From UBA6627 sp965248675 (GTDB taxonomy: Bacteria; Chloroflexota; Dehalococcoidia; UBA2979), in the NCBI GenBank assembly GCA_965248675.1, contig CBDFJZ010000008.1:1240001-1304000 (forward strand): DNA of 64,000 bases, written 5' to 3'. Both the position numbers and the translations under genes were made by a program. The first letter of the stretch is position 1, and each line of letters starts with the position of its first letter. Below the pieces are notes generated by a model. The model saw only the letters and a program-made list of their open reading frames with translations. It had not been told where the DNA came from and did no database searches. Positions 24,820 through 33,518 of this stretch are shown here, piece after piece.

Positions 24820-25716
24820 TTGGTGCCAGATGGACCGCCGCTCCCGCTGCTCCTCGTCGGGCCAGTGACCGTCGATCACATCGACGATCAGCGCATGCCC
24901 GGCGGCGCGGTCAGCTACGGCGCCGCGGTCGCCGCGGCGTTCGGCATCCGGGCACGGGTGCTGACGATCGCTGGGCCCGATGCCGATCTGACGCCGCTCG
25001 AAGGGCACGACGTGCACCTCGTGAAGTCTGACGCGAGCGTGACGTTCGTCTTCGAGCCGAGCGACGATGGACGCCGGATGCGGGTGCCGGCGCAGCCAAG
25101 CCGTCCGTTGTCGGCGAGCGACTTGCCCGAGGATTGGCACGATCCGGGTACGCTGCTGATCGCCCCACTGATCGAGAGGGATGTCGACACGCCGTCGTTC
25201 GAAGCGATCGCCCGCAGCACGGAGCGTGTTGGCGTGATGACTCAGGGACTCCAGCGCGCTCTGGATGACGATGGTTTCGTGGATATTTCGGAACCGCGTA
25301 ATATTTCTCTCGTACGCACTAGTTCTCCCACGTACACGTTTTTCCGGTCAGAACGCGAGGCGGCGCTCTGGACCAACGAGTTGAGCCAGACCGCGGTCGC
25401 CAGGGGCGCTCGCCTCGTCACCACGCGGGGAAGCGCCGGCGCGGAGCTGCGACGCGGCGAGCAACGTCTCGAGATCGACGCGTTTCCGACTCGCTCTGAC
25501 ATTGATGCGACAGGAGCCGGTGACGTGTTCGCGACAGCGCTTATACTCGCCCTTGGTCAAGGTGAACAAGCAGCTCTACAGATCGCCGCCGCATTCGCCG
25601 CGGCGTCCGTCGAGCAGGTTGGTCCCGCGCCGCTCCCCGATCTGACGGAAATCAAACGCCGTCTGGCGACCGGCGGGACGGCGGCCGGCGGATCGGCGCG
25701 AGGAGCCCGCGCGTGA
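24820..25716 (+). CDS. PfkB-family sugar kinase-like protein
   Basis: A 298-residue ribokinase-fold protein. The C-terminal PfkB signature is clear (DATGAGDVFATALILAL, with the catalytic Asp of the GAGD anion hole). The N-terminal part begins LLVGPVTVDHI and has PGGAVSYGAAVAAAFG, typical of substrate binding. The substrate is not evident. TTG 24820 or GTG 24823 are both plausible starts behind GAGAGG. It overlaps parA by 4 bp and so is in the par operon. A PfkB kinase between jag and parA is not a common arrangement. Confidence 0.85.
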   Translation: MVPDGPPLPLLLVGPVTVDHIDDQRMPGGAVSYGAAVAAAFGIRARVLTIAGPDADLTPLEGHDVHLVKSDASVTFVFEPSDDGRRMRVPAQPSRPLSASDLPEDWHDPGTLLIAPLIERDVDTPSFEAIARSTERVGVMTQGLQRALDDDGFVDISEPRNISLVRTSSPTYTFFRSEREAALWTNELSQTAVARGARLVTTRGSAGAELRRGEQRLEIDAFPTRSDIDATGAGDVFATALILALGQGEQAALQIAAAFAAASVEQVGPAPLPDLTEIKRRLATGGTAAGGSARGARA

Positions 25717-26519
25717 GCGTCGTATTTGCCCTCGCGAATCAGAAGGGCGGCGTCGGTAAGACGACGACCACGATCTCGCTCGCGGCCGCGCTCGGCGCGC
25801 GCGGGCGGCGGGTGCTCGTCGTCGACGCCGACCCGCAGGCGAACGCGACGTCCGCGCTCGGCGTGCACGATTCCGAGGGCGCTCCGCTGGACGCGCCGCT
25901 CTACGCCGCGCTCCTCGACGAGACGCCACTGCTGCCCGCGATCGTGGAGACCGATACGCCGGGCGTCTCGCTGGTCCCAACCACCCCGGCGCTCGCCGGC
26001 TCCGAGGTCGAGCTGGTGTCCGTGATGGCGCGCGAGTTCCGGATGAAGCGCGCCCTCGAGGCGGTGCGAGAAGGCTTCGACGTCGTCCTGATCGACTGCC
26101 CGCCATCGCTGGGCCTGTTGACCGTGAACGCCCTCGCCGCGACGGACGAGGTGATCATCCCGGTGCAGAGCGAGTATTTCGCGCTCGAGGGCCTGAGCCA
26201 CCTCTCGCACACGATCGAGCTCGTGCGACGCAACCTCAACCCGAACCTGCGGCTGCGCGGCCTCGTGCTGACGATGTTCGACGCCCGCACCAACCTCTCG
26301 AAGGACGTGGAGGCGGAGGTCCGGCGCCATTTCGGCAACACCTTCCGCGCGGTGATCCCGAGGTCGATCCGCCTCTCCGAGGCGCCCAGCCACGGCCTCC
26401 CCGTTCAGCGCTATGACCCGACGTCGGCGGGCGCGATCGCCTACGACCAGCTCGCCGACGAACTGCTGTCGTCCGAGGAGCGCGAGGTTCCCGTGAGCGG
26501 AGGAACGCATGGCTCGTAA
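25713..26519 (+). CDS. parA: chromosome partitioning ATPase ParA/Soj
   Basis: A 268-residue Walker-type ATPase. The deviant Walker A is KGGVGKTT (residues 11-18) with the signature lysine, followed by the A' motif VLVVDADPQANAT and Walker B VVLIDCPPSLGLL. It has no N-terminal DNA-binding domain, as expected for chromosomal Soj. It moves ParB-parS complexes along the nucleoid. It starts at GTG and overlaps parB by 11 bp. Confidence 0.97.
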   Translation: MSVVFALANQKGGVGKTTTTISLAAALGARGRRVLVVDADPQANATSALGVHDSEGAPLDAPLYAALLDETPLLPAIVETDTPGVSLVPTTPALAGSEVELVSVMAREFRMKRALEAVREGFDVVLIDCPPSLGLLTVNALAATDEVIIPVQSEYFALEGLSHLSHTIELVRRNLNPNLRLRGLVLTMFDARTNLSKDVEAEVRRHFGNTFRAVIPRSIRLSEAPSHGLPVQRYDPTSAGAIAYDQLADELLSSEEREVPVSGGTHGS

Positions 26520-27447
26520 GGGCGGTCTCGGACGCGGGCTGGCGGCGCTGATCCCCGAGCAACCGGCGGCCGCCAAGGCGCCCGAGGCGATAATGCCGAC
26601 GACGGCGGTCGAGATCGACCAGATCGTCCCCAACCCCCAGCAACCTCGGACGGCGACGAACGAAGAGGAGCTGGCGGAGCTCGCCGAATCGATCAGCCAA
26701 CATGGCGTGATCCAGCCGCTGCTCGTATCCGAGCAGCGAACCGACGACGGACAGCTGACCTATCAGCTGATCGCCGGTGAGCGGCGCTGGCGGGCGGCGC
26801 GGGCGGCAGGGCTCACCGAGGTGCCCGTCACGATTCGCGAGGCGACCACCCAGGAGCTCCTCGAACTGGCGATCATCGAGAACGTCCAGCGCTCCGACCT
26901 CAGCCCGCTGGAGGAGGCGGCCGCGTACCAGCGGCTGATCAGTGACTTTTCGCTCACGCAGCAACAGGTCGCGGAGCGCGTCGGGCGCTCGCGAACGGCG
27001 GTCGCGAACACCGTGCGGCTGCTCGATCTCCCGCCGGTCGTGAACGTGTCGCTCGCGCGCGGCGAAATCACCGAGGGCCACGGACGGGCACTGCTGGGCG
27101 CTGCCACCCCCGAACAGCTCGTCGAGGCCTGGGGGCAGGTCGTCGCCGATCAGCTGAATGTCCGCCAGACCGAAGAGCTGATCCGCGCGCGGCGCGAGCC
27201 GGCGCCGGAGGTCGATGCCGAGTCGGTCGAGCAGCTCGACGAGGCGGTGGTTGCCGTCGCCGACCCTGGATTACGCGGACCGGCTGTCGTCACCGAGGGC
27301 CTCGCGGCGGCGCTGCAGCGCGCCCTCGGGACAAAAGTCACGCTGCGCCGGACCCAGCAGGGCACCGGCACGATGACGATCCACTTCTACAGCGCCGAGG
27401 AACTCGACGGCATCCTCGAGCGGTTGATCGGAGATGAGCAGCTATGA
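26509..27447 (+). CDS. parB: chromosome partitioning protein ParB/Spo0J
   Basis: A 312-residue ParB CTPase/DNA clamp. The N-terminal basic ARKGGLGRGLAALI peptide stimulates ParA. The CTP-binding domain has NPQQPRT and LIAGERRWRAARAAGL (GERR at 90-93). The helix-turn-helix VAERVGRSRTAVANTVRLLDLP recognises parS, and the C-terminal dimer domain ends the protein. Its target is the perfect parS site at 21.67 kb. Confidence 0.97.
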   Translation: MARKGGLGRGLAALIPEQPAAAKAPEAIMPTTAVEIDQIVPNPQQPRTATNEEELAELAESISQHGVIQPLLVSEQRTDDGQLTYQLIAGERRWRAARAAGLTEVPVTIREATTQELLELAIIENVQRSDLSPLEEAAAYQRLISDFSLTQQQVAERVGRSRTAVANTVRLLDLPPVVNVSLARGEITEGHGRALLGAATPEQLVEAWGQVVADQLNVRQTEELIRARREPAPEVDAESVEQLDEAVVAVADPGLRGPAVVTEGLAAALQRALGTKVTLRRTQQGTGTMTIHFYSAEELDGILERLIGDEQL

Positions 27448-27899
27448 CAGTTGCCGCCCGCCTCGAGGAGCTCGGCATCTCGCTCCCGTCGCCGGCGCCG
27501 GCCGGCGTGTACCGGCCGGCGGTACGGAGCGGTCATCAGATCTACGTCGCCGGCCAAGTCGCGATGCGCGACGGAGCGGTCGTCCATCCAGGCCACCTCG
27601 GGAATGAGGTATCGATCGAACAGGGTTTCGAGGCAGCCCCCGTCTGCGCGGTCAACGGCCTCGGGGCGTTGCATGATCTACTCGGATCGTTGGAGGATCT
27701 GCGCCTCATCCGCGCGGTCGGATACGTTGCTTCGACAGCCGATTTCAGCGATCAGCCGGCGGTCGTGAACGGTGCGAGCGAGCTGCTGCGCGACGTGTTT
27801 GGCGAAGAGCGCGGCGTCGGTGCACGAGTGGCGTTCGGCGTTGCCTCGTTGCCGGCACGGTCGCCGGTCGAGCTGGAGCTGTTGATGGAGGTCTACTGA
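27444..27899 (+). CDS. RidA/YjgF-family protein
   Basis: A 151-residue protein of the YjgF/Rid superfamily, in the longer subfamily. RSGHQIYVAGQVAMRDG and GLGALHDLLGSLEDLRLIRAVGYVAS match the family, but the deaminase arginine of true RidA is not at the canonical place near the C terminus (GVASLPARSPVELELLMEVY ends it with an arginine nearby). It probably detoxifies reactive enamine/imine intermediates or has a related role. It overlaps parB and the next gene by a few bases. Confidence 0.85.
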   Translation: MTVAARLEELGISLPSPAPAGVYRPAVRSGHQIYVAGQVAMRDGAVVHPGHLGNEVSIEQGFEAAPVCAVNGLGALHDLLGSLEDLRLIRAVGYVASTADFSDQPAVVNGASELLRDVFGEERGVGARVAFGVASLPARSPVELELLMEVY

Positions 27900-28414
27900 T
27901 GTCGCGGATCGACTTCGTCACGGGCGCGCCAGAGAAGTACGCCTCGATGGTCCAGGAGCTGACCGTGATTCCCGACCGCCTCAAGCAGCTCGTCGCGGGC
28001 CAGACCGCGCGCGACCTCCAACGCGCCCCGATCGAGGGCGAATGGTCGGCGGGGCGCGTGCTGGCGCACATGGTGAGCTACGCGACCCACAACGGCGAGT
28101 TCCTCCGCCAGATCGCCTGGATGACGGACCCACGGCGGCGCCCCTGGGACGAGGATGGCGAGGTCGCCGCGGAGGGCTGGACGAACAAGAACGGCGCGGC
28201 GCTTGCCGAGGCTTTGCGTGAGTCGATCGCGGAGACGATCGAACTGCTCTCGACGACACCGGACGCCTCGTGGGGCCGTCCCGGCACGGTACCGGGACGC
28301 GGCCGCCGCTCGCTCCGGCAGCAGCTGCGCGGTCACATCGACCACCTGGTCGAGCACATCGAACAGATCGAGGAGCTGCTCGCCGCGCCGCAACCGGCCA
28401 CCGCCGCGACGTAG
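27899..28414 (+). CDS. DinB-like four-helix metalloprotein
   Basis: A 171-residue protein of the DinB/YfiT fold. The metal ligands appear as the histidines of RVLAHMV (about residue 59) and HIDHLVEH (about 147-151). The first helix carries LKQLVAGQTARDLQRAPIEGEWSAGRVLAHM, typical of the superfamily, whose members are thiol-dependent transferases. The thiol cofactor and substrate are unknown. The start overlaps the RidA-like gene stop, so it ends the par operon. Confidence 0.85.
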   Translation: MSRIDFVTGAPEKYASMVQELTVIPDRLKQLVAGQTARDLQRAPIEGEWSAGRVLAHMVSYATHNGEFLRQIAWMTDPRRRPWDEDGEVAAEGWTNKNGAALAEALRESIAETIELLSTTPDASWGRPGTVPGRGRRSLRQQLRGHIDHLVEHIEQIEELLAAPQPATAAT

Positions 28415-28421
28415 AGCGCAG

Positions 28422-29258
28422 CTACCCGGTCTCGATCGGCAGGTCGGCGCGACCGGCCCACTCGGCCCACGAGCCGTCGTAGTTGCGCGCCTGCTCCCAG
28501 CCCAGCAGCTCGTACATCGCCACCCAGCTCGCCGCGGAGCGGATACCGCCGCCGCAGTAAGGGAACACAGGCTCTGAGCCGTCGATCCCGGCCGCGAGGT
28601 AGAGCGCCCGCAACTGGTCGGGCGGCAGGAACGTGCCGTCGTCGTCCACCAGCAGCTCCCAGTTGAGATGTTGCGTGCGTGGCACGCGGCCCTTCCGAGG
28701 CGCCTCGTGTGCACCGGTGCTGTCGCCGGCCCACTCCGCGTCGCTGCGGCAATCGAGAACGCGCGCGCCCGTGCCGCCCTCGGCGATCGCGAGCACCTCG
28801 TCGACGGTCGAGATGATCGAGGCGTCGCCGCCCGCGATCGCCGGCGACGTGGGCGCTCGCTCGCCCGTCTCGGTCGTGACCGGCAGGCTGGCACGCTGGA
28901 GCGCGGCGAGCGAGCGATCGGCGAGGTGAACCCGCGGGAATCCGTAGTAGCGGAGCACCCAGTAGGCGCGCGAGGGCCACATCGACTTCGCGGCGGCGTA
29001 GCAGACGATGTTCTGCGACTGTTCGATGCCGAACCGGCCGAGCGTCGCCGCCAGCTCCTCGGGGAGCGGCACCAGCGCGCGCACACCGCCGCGCTCGGCG
29101 GTGAAATCATCGTAGCCGTTGGCGAACACAGCGCCCGGCAAGTGCCCGGCGTCGTACGGCGCCCGATCGCCCTCGATCTGGATCAGCGCGAGATCGCCGT
29201 CCTCGAGGTGCGCCGACAGCCACTCGGCCCCGACCAGCAGGTCATCGTTGACCGGCAT
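28422..29258 (-). CDS. thiosulfate/3-mercaptopyruvate sulfurtransferase
   Basis: A 278-residue tandem rhodanese. The inactive first domain (residues 1-130) has PGAVFANGYDDF. The second domain contains RVLDCRSDAEWAGD and the active-site loop PVFPYCGGGIRSAA, with the persulfide cysteine in YCGGGIRS (near residue 240). The loop size fits thiosulfate sulfurtransferase more than the CGSGVTA mercaptopyruvate type. It transfers sulfane sulfur to cyanide or other thiophiles. It is the last gene of the minus-strand operon, overlapping the AMMECR1 gene by 17 bp. Confidence 0.92.
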   Translation of the reverse strand: MPVNDDLLVGAEWLSAHLEDGDLALIQIEGDRAPYDAGHLPGAVFANGYDDFTAERGGVRALVPLPEELAATLGRFGIEQSQNIVCYAAAKSMWPSRAYWVLRYYGFPRVHLADRSLAALQRASLPVTTETGERAPTSPAIAGGDASIISTVDEVLAIAEGGTGARVLDCRSDAEWAGDSTGAHEAPRKGRVPRTQHLNWELLVDDDGTFLPPDQLRALYLAAGIDGSEPVFPYCGGGIRSAASWVAMYELLGWEQARNYDGSWAEWAGRADLPIETG

Positions 29259-29930
29259 GAATCGCCCGCCTTCGCGCTAGTCGCTTCACACGTTCGCGGG
29301 CGCGCCAGCGCCAACGCCAACTCCACCAGGTGGCCCTGAGATCTTGTCTTGGCGAAACCTCCCGGTCGAGACTGACGGGAGCGGAGAGCGACGCGCCGAA
29401 CCGGTGGAAGGTCAGCTCCGACATCGACACGTCCTGGTCGATGCCCGCCTTCAGGCGCAGTTGTCCGACGAAATGGTCCGGCTCCGCGTGTCGCGCCCAC
29501 ATCCCCGGAAGGAACGTTGCGAGCGCATCGCGGTGTCCAACGACCAGTCCGTCCGCACCGGGGCAGAGCTCGCGGTACAGGTCGCGCTCGTCGTCGAACG
29601 ACAGCGGCGAGGCAGCGGTCAGAACGGCTACGTCGACGTGGGTCTCCGTCAGCTCGGCGAGGAGGAGCGGCTCAAACCGTGGATCGCGAAAGGCGGCGCC
29701 GCGGGCGTTCTCGGCCACGTCGCGGTGCAAGGCGCGGAACGCGGACAGCGACCCCACGCAACCTCGAATGTCTGTTCCCTGGCGCAGCGTCACGAACGAG
29801 GTTCCCCGACTCGTGAGCGCCGGATCGGTGGGCCACGCGGGGCCCGGGTCCGCAGGGCCCCAACGCAGCGCCATGACCACGGCGTCGGCGGCGATCTGGC
29901 GAGCGTCTCGAGCTGCGAGTCGGTGAGCAT
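29242..29930 (-). CDS. AMMECR1-domain protein, probable N-terminal frameshift
   Basis: About 229 residues with the AMMECR1 core: LTSRGTSFVTLRQGTDIRGCVGSL (RGCVG motif), RDVAENARGAAFRDPRFEPL and SFDDERDLYRELCPGADGLVV. The best start is ATG 29930, 5 bp after the RicT stop (MLTDSQLETLAR...), but it is out of frame with the core; one added base near 29896 joins it as ETLARIAADAVVMAL. The unshifted open frame from 29979 begins within the RicT gene. The C-terminal tail is unusually Trp/Arg-rich. The AmmeMemoRadiSam proteins B and radical SAM partner are not present here. Molecular function is unknown. Confidence 0.8.
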
Positions 29931-29935
29931 CACGG

Positions 29936-31009
29936 CTAGCTGCCGGACTGGCTCGAGCCCTCACTGCCACCACCGCCACGCCCGCGGCGGCGACGTCCTC
30001 CGCGCCTCCCGCGGCGCCGGCGGCGCGGCTTTGGCTTCTGCTCGTCCGACGACTGTTCCTCCGCCGCCGGTTCGGCGGCGGGTTCGGGTGGGTGATCGAC
30101 GGGCTCGAGGATCGCGATCGTTGCTTCCTGGAGCGCGTGCGCTTCGGCGCGGGCGGGTTCCTCGACGGCTGACTCCAGCTCCTCGGGACGAACGAGGCTC
30201 CCGTACTGGGCGCGCAGGTCGTCGGCCTCGATCTCGATCACCTCGCCGCTGTCGTCAAGCCGCAGGCGCACGAGCTGCTTGAGCGCGTCGACCGAGAGCA
30301 CCTTCGCGCGACCGATCGGCGTCGTGACGCGCTTGCCGACCTTCGGCAAGTCGCCTCGCAGCTCGCGATAGGCCTCGACCTCGAAGGAGAGGCAGCAGAG
30401 CAGCCGTCCACAGAGCCCCGAGATCTTCGAGGGGTTCGGCGCCAACCCCTGGTCCTTCGCCATCCGGATCGAGACCGATGGGAAGCTGGTCATCCAGCTC
30501 GTGCAACAGAGATCGCGCCCGCAGAGGCCCATCGCGCCGGTGCCCAGCGCCTTCGCGCGGTCGCGGTCGCCGACCTGGCGAATGGTGAGGCCCGCGTCGA
30601 GCAGATCCTCGGCCTCGCGGCGCAGCCAGTCAGAGGAACTCTTCTCCGGCGCGGTGTAACTCAGCTCGCCGCGCTCTCCCGAGAGGTCGTAGACGATCGA
30701 GGCGACGCGCACTCGGGGGTCCGTCCGCGCCGCCAGCGCCTGCGCGCGACCGACGTCCTCCTCGCCGCGTTGCTTCTGGCGCTCCCAGGCGGCGACGTCT
30801 TCCTCGCCGGCAATCCGATCGATCACGCGCAGCGGTCGCTCGATGTTGGCGGAGACAACTTGATCGGCCGCGAGCACGACCCACCCGAGCTGCTCGCCGC
30901 CGTCCTTGCCGACGACGACGTAGTCGCCGACGCCGAGTGCCAGGTCGCCGGGGCTGCAGTAATCGATCGGGCCGGCGGTGTGGTAGCGAATCCCAACGAC
31001 ATCGCTCAT
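29936..31009 (-). CDS. ricT: RicT/PSP1-family regulator
   Basis: A 357-residue PSP1 protein. Two cysteine clusters, MGLCGRDLCC (C163, C168, C169) and SGLCGRLLCC (C200, C205, C206), fit the PSP1 pattern that in the B. subtilis RicT-RicF-RicA complex coordinates [4Fe-4S] and directs RNase Y. The rest of the PSP1 core is present (RPLRVIDRIAGEEDV, PIGRAKVLSVD). Residues about 295-357 form a Pro/Glu-rich then Arg/Gly-rich tail (RRRRRGRRGGRRRRGRGGGG), which may bind RNA. It is next to holB, as in many bacteria (yaaT-holB). ATG 31009 is chosen; extra upstream codons overlap holB. Confidence 0.93.
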   Translation of the reverse strand: MSDVVGIRYHTAGPIDYCSPGDLALGVGDYVVVGKDGGEQLGWVVLAADQVVSANIERPLRVIDRIAGEEDVAAWERQKQRGEEDVGRAQALAARTDPRVRVASIVYDLSGERGELSYTAPEKSSSDWLRREAEDLLDAGLTIRQVGDRDRAKALGTGAMGLCGRDLCCTSWMTSFPSVSIRMAKDQGLAPNPSKISGLCGRLLCCLSFEVEAYRELRGDLPKVGKRVTTPIGRAKVLSVDALKQLVRLRLDDSGEVIEIEADDLRAQYGSLVRPEELESAVEEPARAEAHALQEATIAILEPVDHPPEPAAEPAAEEQSSDEQKPKPRRRRRGRRGGRRRRGRGGGGSEGSSQSGS

Positions 31010-31037
31010 GGCGTCAGCGCGCTGGCGCGACGGGCGG

Positions 31038-32135
31038 TCAGACCGTACCCGGCGCGATCGGCGCGCCCTCCGTTTCGGTTTCGGCCGCCGCGACCGGAAG
31101 GTCAAGCACCATGACCTCGAGCGCGAGCTGCGGATTGACGTTGGCCAGCAGGTGTTCGCGTGCGCGCCGCAGCGCCTGCAGCGCGCGTACGGCCTCCCCC
31201 GCCGCCCAACGCGGTGTTTCACTGCCATCCTGCACCGATCGAGCGTCCGCGCCTAGTCCGGCGGCCTCGATCAGGGCGTCGCGCCACCACTCGCCCCAGA
31301 GGTCGAGCGTGGCGACGACGCTCGATCGCTCGCGGCGCCAGCGCTGCGACAGCGTGCCCGCGTAGTCCAGCCGCGCGTTGCGATCCGCCCCGGCCAGCCG
31401 GCTCGCATCCTCGGCCACCGCCTCCCGGAGCACGCGCAGCGAGGGATCCTCGACCAGGCTCAGCGCGCGGCCGTAGCGGCCACGCGCCTCGCGCGCCGTC
31501 GCGGCGGCCTCGTCGGGTTCGAGCTCGACGCGGAGTTCGAGGGCGGCCGCCAGCTCGGGGACGGCCATCGGGCGGAGCGCGATCGCCTGGCAGCGCGACC
31601 GGATCGTCGGCAGCACCTCGTCGACGTCGTTCGCGAGCAACAGCAGCAACACGTGGGCGGGCGGCTCCTCGAGCACCTTCAGCAACGCGTGCGCGGCCTC
31701 GGTCTGGATGTCGTCGATCGTGTCCACGATGAAGACGCGGCGCGGCGACTGGAACGGCGCCAGCGGCGCCAGGCGGTGCAGCCGCCGCACCTGGCAGATG
31801 CGGATCCGCGTCGCCGCGGCGCTGCGCTCCTCGGTCTCGTCGTCGCAGATGCCGCCGACACGGATCCGCTCGACGTCGGGCAGCTCGTCGACCTCGATCT
31901 GGCGCACGAGCTTCGCCTCGAGGTCGATCGATCCGTCGGCGCTGGGTGGTGTGACGAGCGCCTGCGCGAGGCGTTTCGCGAGCGTCGCCTTGCCCACGCC
32001 GGGCGGCCCGTGAAACAGGTAGGCGTGCGCGAGGTGTCCGCCGCCGATCGCGCGCCGCAGCGCGGCCACGGGGCCGTCGAGTCCCTCGAGGTGCCAGGCG
32101 GCGCCGGCCGGGGGAGTCGCGGCGTCAGTCGACAT
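31038..32135 (-). CDS. holB: DNA polymerase III delta' subunit
   Basis: A 365-residue clamp-loader subunit. Walker A is FHGPPGVGKATL (43-50), with VFIVDTIDDIQTEAAHALLKVLEEPP and the IRSRCQAIAL sensor region. The four zinc-binding cysteines of many delta' proteins are not present as a set. It works in the DnaX complex to load the beta clamp. The stop/start overlap with lysA (11 bp) and short gap to ricT show one operon. Confidence 0.92.
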   Translation of the reverse strand: MSTDAATPPAGAAWHLEGLDGPVAALRRAIGGGHLAHAYLFHGPPGVGKATLAKRLAQALVTPPSADGSIDLEAKLVRQIEVDELPDVERIRVGGICDDETEERSAAATRIRICQVRRLHRLAPLAPFQSPRRVFIVDTIDDIQTEAAHALLKVLEEPPAHVLLLLLANDVDEVLPTIRSRCQAIALRPMAVPELAAALELRVELEPDEAAATAREARGRYGRALSLVEDPSLRVLREAVAEDASRLAGADRNARLDYAGTLSQRWRRERSSVVATLDLWGEWWRDALIEAAGLGADARSVQDGSETPRWAAGEAVRALQALRRAREHLLANVNPQLALEVMVLDLPVAAAETETEGAPIAPGTV

Positions 32136-33462
32136 CGAGGCGCATCAGGTCGTCGGGCGTCTCGCGGCGCTGCATCAGCCGCGCTTCGCCGTCCTCGACC
32201 AGGATCACCGCGGGGCGGTACGCGAGGTTGTAGTTCGAGGCCATCGAGAGCTGGTAGGCGCCGGCGGCGGGCATCGCCAGCAGCTCGCCGGCCTCGAGCC
32301 GAGGGACGTCGACGTCGTGGGCGAGGATATCGCCCGACTCGCAGTACTTGCCGGCGATCGTCACCGTCTCCTCGGTCGGGGCAAGCATCCGCTCCGCCGC
32401 GAGCACCTCGTACGGCGAGCTGTACATCGCCGGGCGGACGTTGTCCGCCATCCCGCCGTCGACGGAGACGAAGGTGCGAATCCCGGGCACCTCCTTGCGG
32501 TTCCCGACCGTGTAGAGCGCGATCGCGGATCGCGCCGCGATCGAGCGCCCCGGTTCGAGGCTGATGTGCGGCAGCGGGAACCCCCGGCTGTCCGCCTCGG
32601 TCTGGAGCGTCGAGGCGATGACCTCGGCGTAGGCGGCGGGCTCGGGCGGGCGCTGAGCGCCGGTGTACGCGACGGCGAAGCCGCCGCCCGGTGAGAACTC
32701 CGGCACCTCGGTACCGAGCCTGGCAATACAGACGTTGGCGATGAACTCCGCCATCACCTGGATGCCGAGGCGATACGGCTCCAGCTCGAAGATCGGGCTG
32801 CCGAGGTGCATGTGCAGGCCTCGGAAATCGAGATGCGGCGCCGCGAGGATCGCCGCCACCGCCCGTTCGGCCGCGCCGGTCTCGATCGGCAGCCCGAACT
32901 TCGTATCGAGGATGCCGGTCGTGGTCTTAGCATGCGTGTGCGCGTCGATCCCGGGCGAGACGCGGAGCAGCACCGCCGGCTCGGCCCCGGCCTCAGCCGC
33001 CACCGCCTCGAGCAGGGCGATCTCGTCGAAGCCGTCGATCACGATCCGGCCGGTGCCCAGCTCGATCGCTCGCCGCAGCTCGTCGGGCGCCTTGTTGTTG
33101 CCGTGGAAATAGACGCGCCCGAGGTCGACGTCAGCCGCCGACAGCACCTCCAGCTCGCCCACCGAGACGGCGTCGAAGCTCAGGCCCTCGTCCGCGATCA
33201 GACGCGCGAACGCCTTGCTCAGGTAGGCCTTCGAGGCGTAGAGCACCTCGGAATCGGGATAGGCCTCGGCGAACGCGCCGATCCAGGCCGACGCGAGCTC
33301 GCGCACGCTCTGGACGTCGTAGACGTAGAGCGGCGTCCCGTACTCCTCGGCAAGGGCGCGCACGTCGCAGCCGCCGATCCGCAGCGCGCCCGCGGGCGAG
33401 AGCGAGGCCGAGAGCGGCAGCACGTGTGCGAGTGGCAGCGTCGCTGCGTCGGTGGTCGTCAC
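32125..33462 (-). CDS. lysA: diaminopimelate decarboxylase
   Basis: A 445-residue PLP enzyme catalysing the last step of lysine synthesis, meso-DAP to lysine. The Schiff-base lysine is K78 (LYASKAY). Also present are the HMHLGSPI phosphate-contacting region, the SLEPGRSIAARS motif, and the CESGDILA active-site cysteine loop near the C terminus, where the partner subunit completes the active site. The length is normal for LysA. No lysine riboswitch is evident upstream. Confidence 0.96.
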   Translation of the reverse strand: MTTTDAATLPLAHVLPLSASLSPAGALRIGGCDVRALAEEYGTPLYVYDVQSVRELASAWIGAFAEAYPDSEVLYASKAYLSKAFARLIADEGLSFDAVSVGELEVLSAADVDLGRVYFHGNNKAPDELRRAIELGTGRIVIDGFDEIALLEAVAAEAGAEPAVLLRVSPGIDAHTHAKTTTGILDTKFGLPIETGAAERAVAAILAAPHLDFRGLHMHLGSPIFELEPYRLGIQVMAEFIANVCIARLGTEVPEFSPGGGFAVAYTGAQRPPEPAAYAEVIASTLQTEADSRGFPLPHISLEPGRSIAARSAIALYTVGNRKEVPGIRTFVSVDGGMADNVRPAMYSSPYEVLAAERMLAPTEETVTIAGKYCESGDILAHDVDVPRLEAGELLAMPAAGAYQLSMASNYNLAYRPAVILVEDGEARLMQRRETPDDLMRLDVD

Positions 33463-33518
33463 GATTCAGACCTCGAAATGAGCGTGCCGACGAGTATCGC
33501 ATGCAGCGTCGGCCCCGG

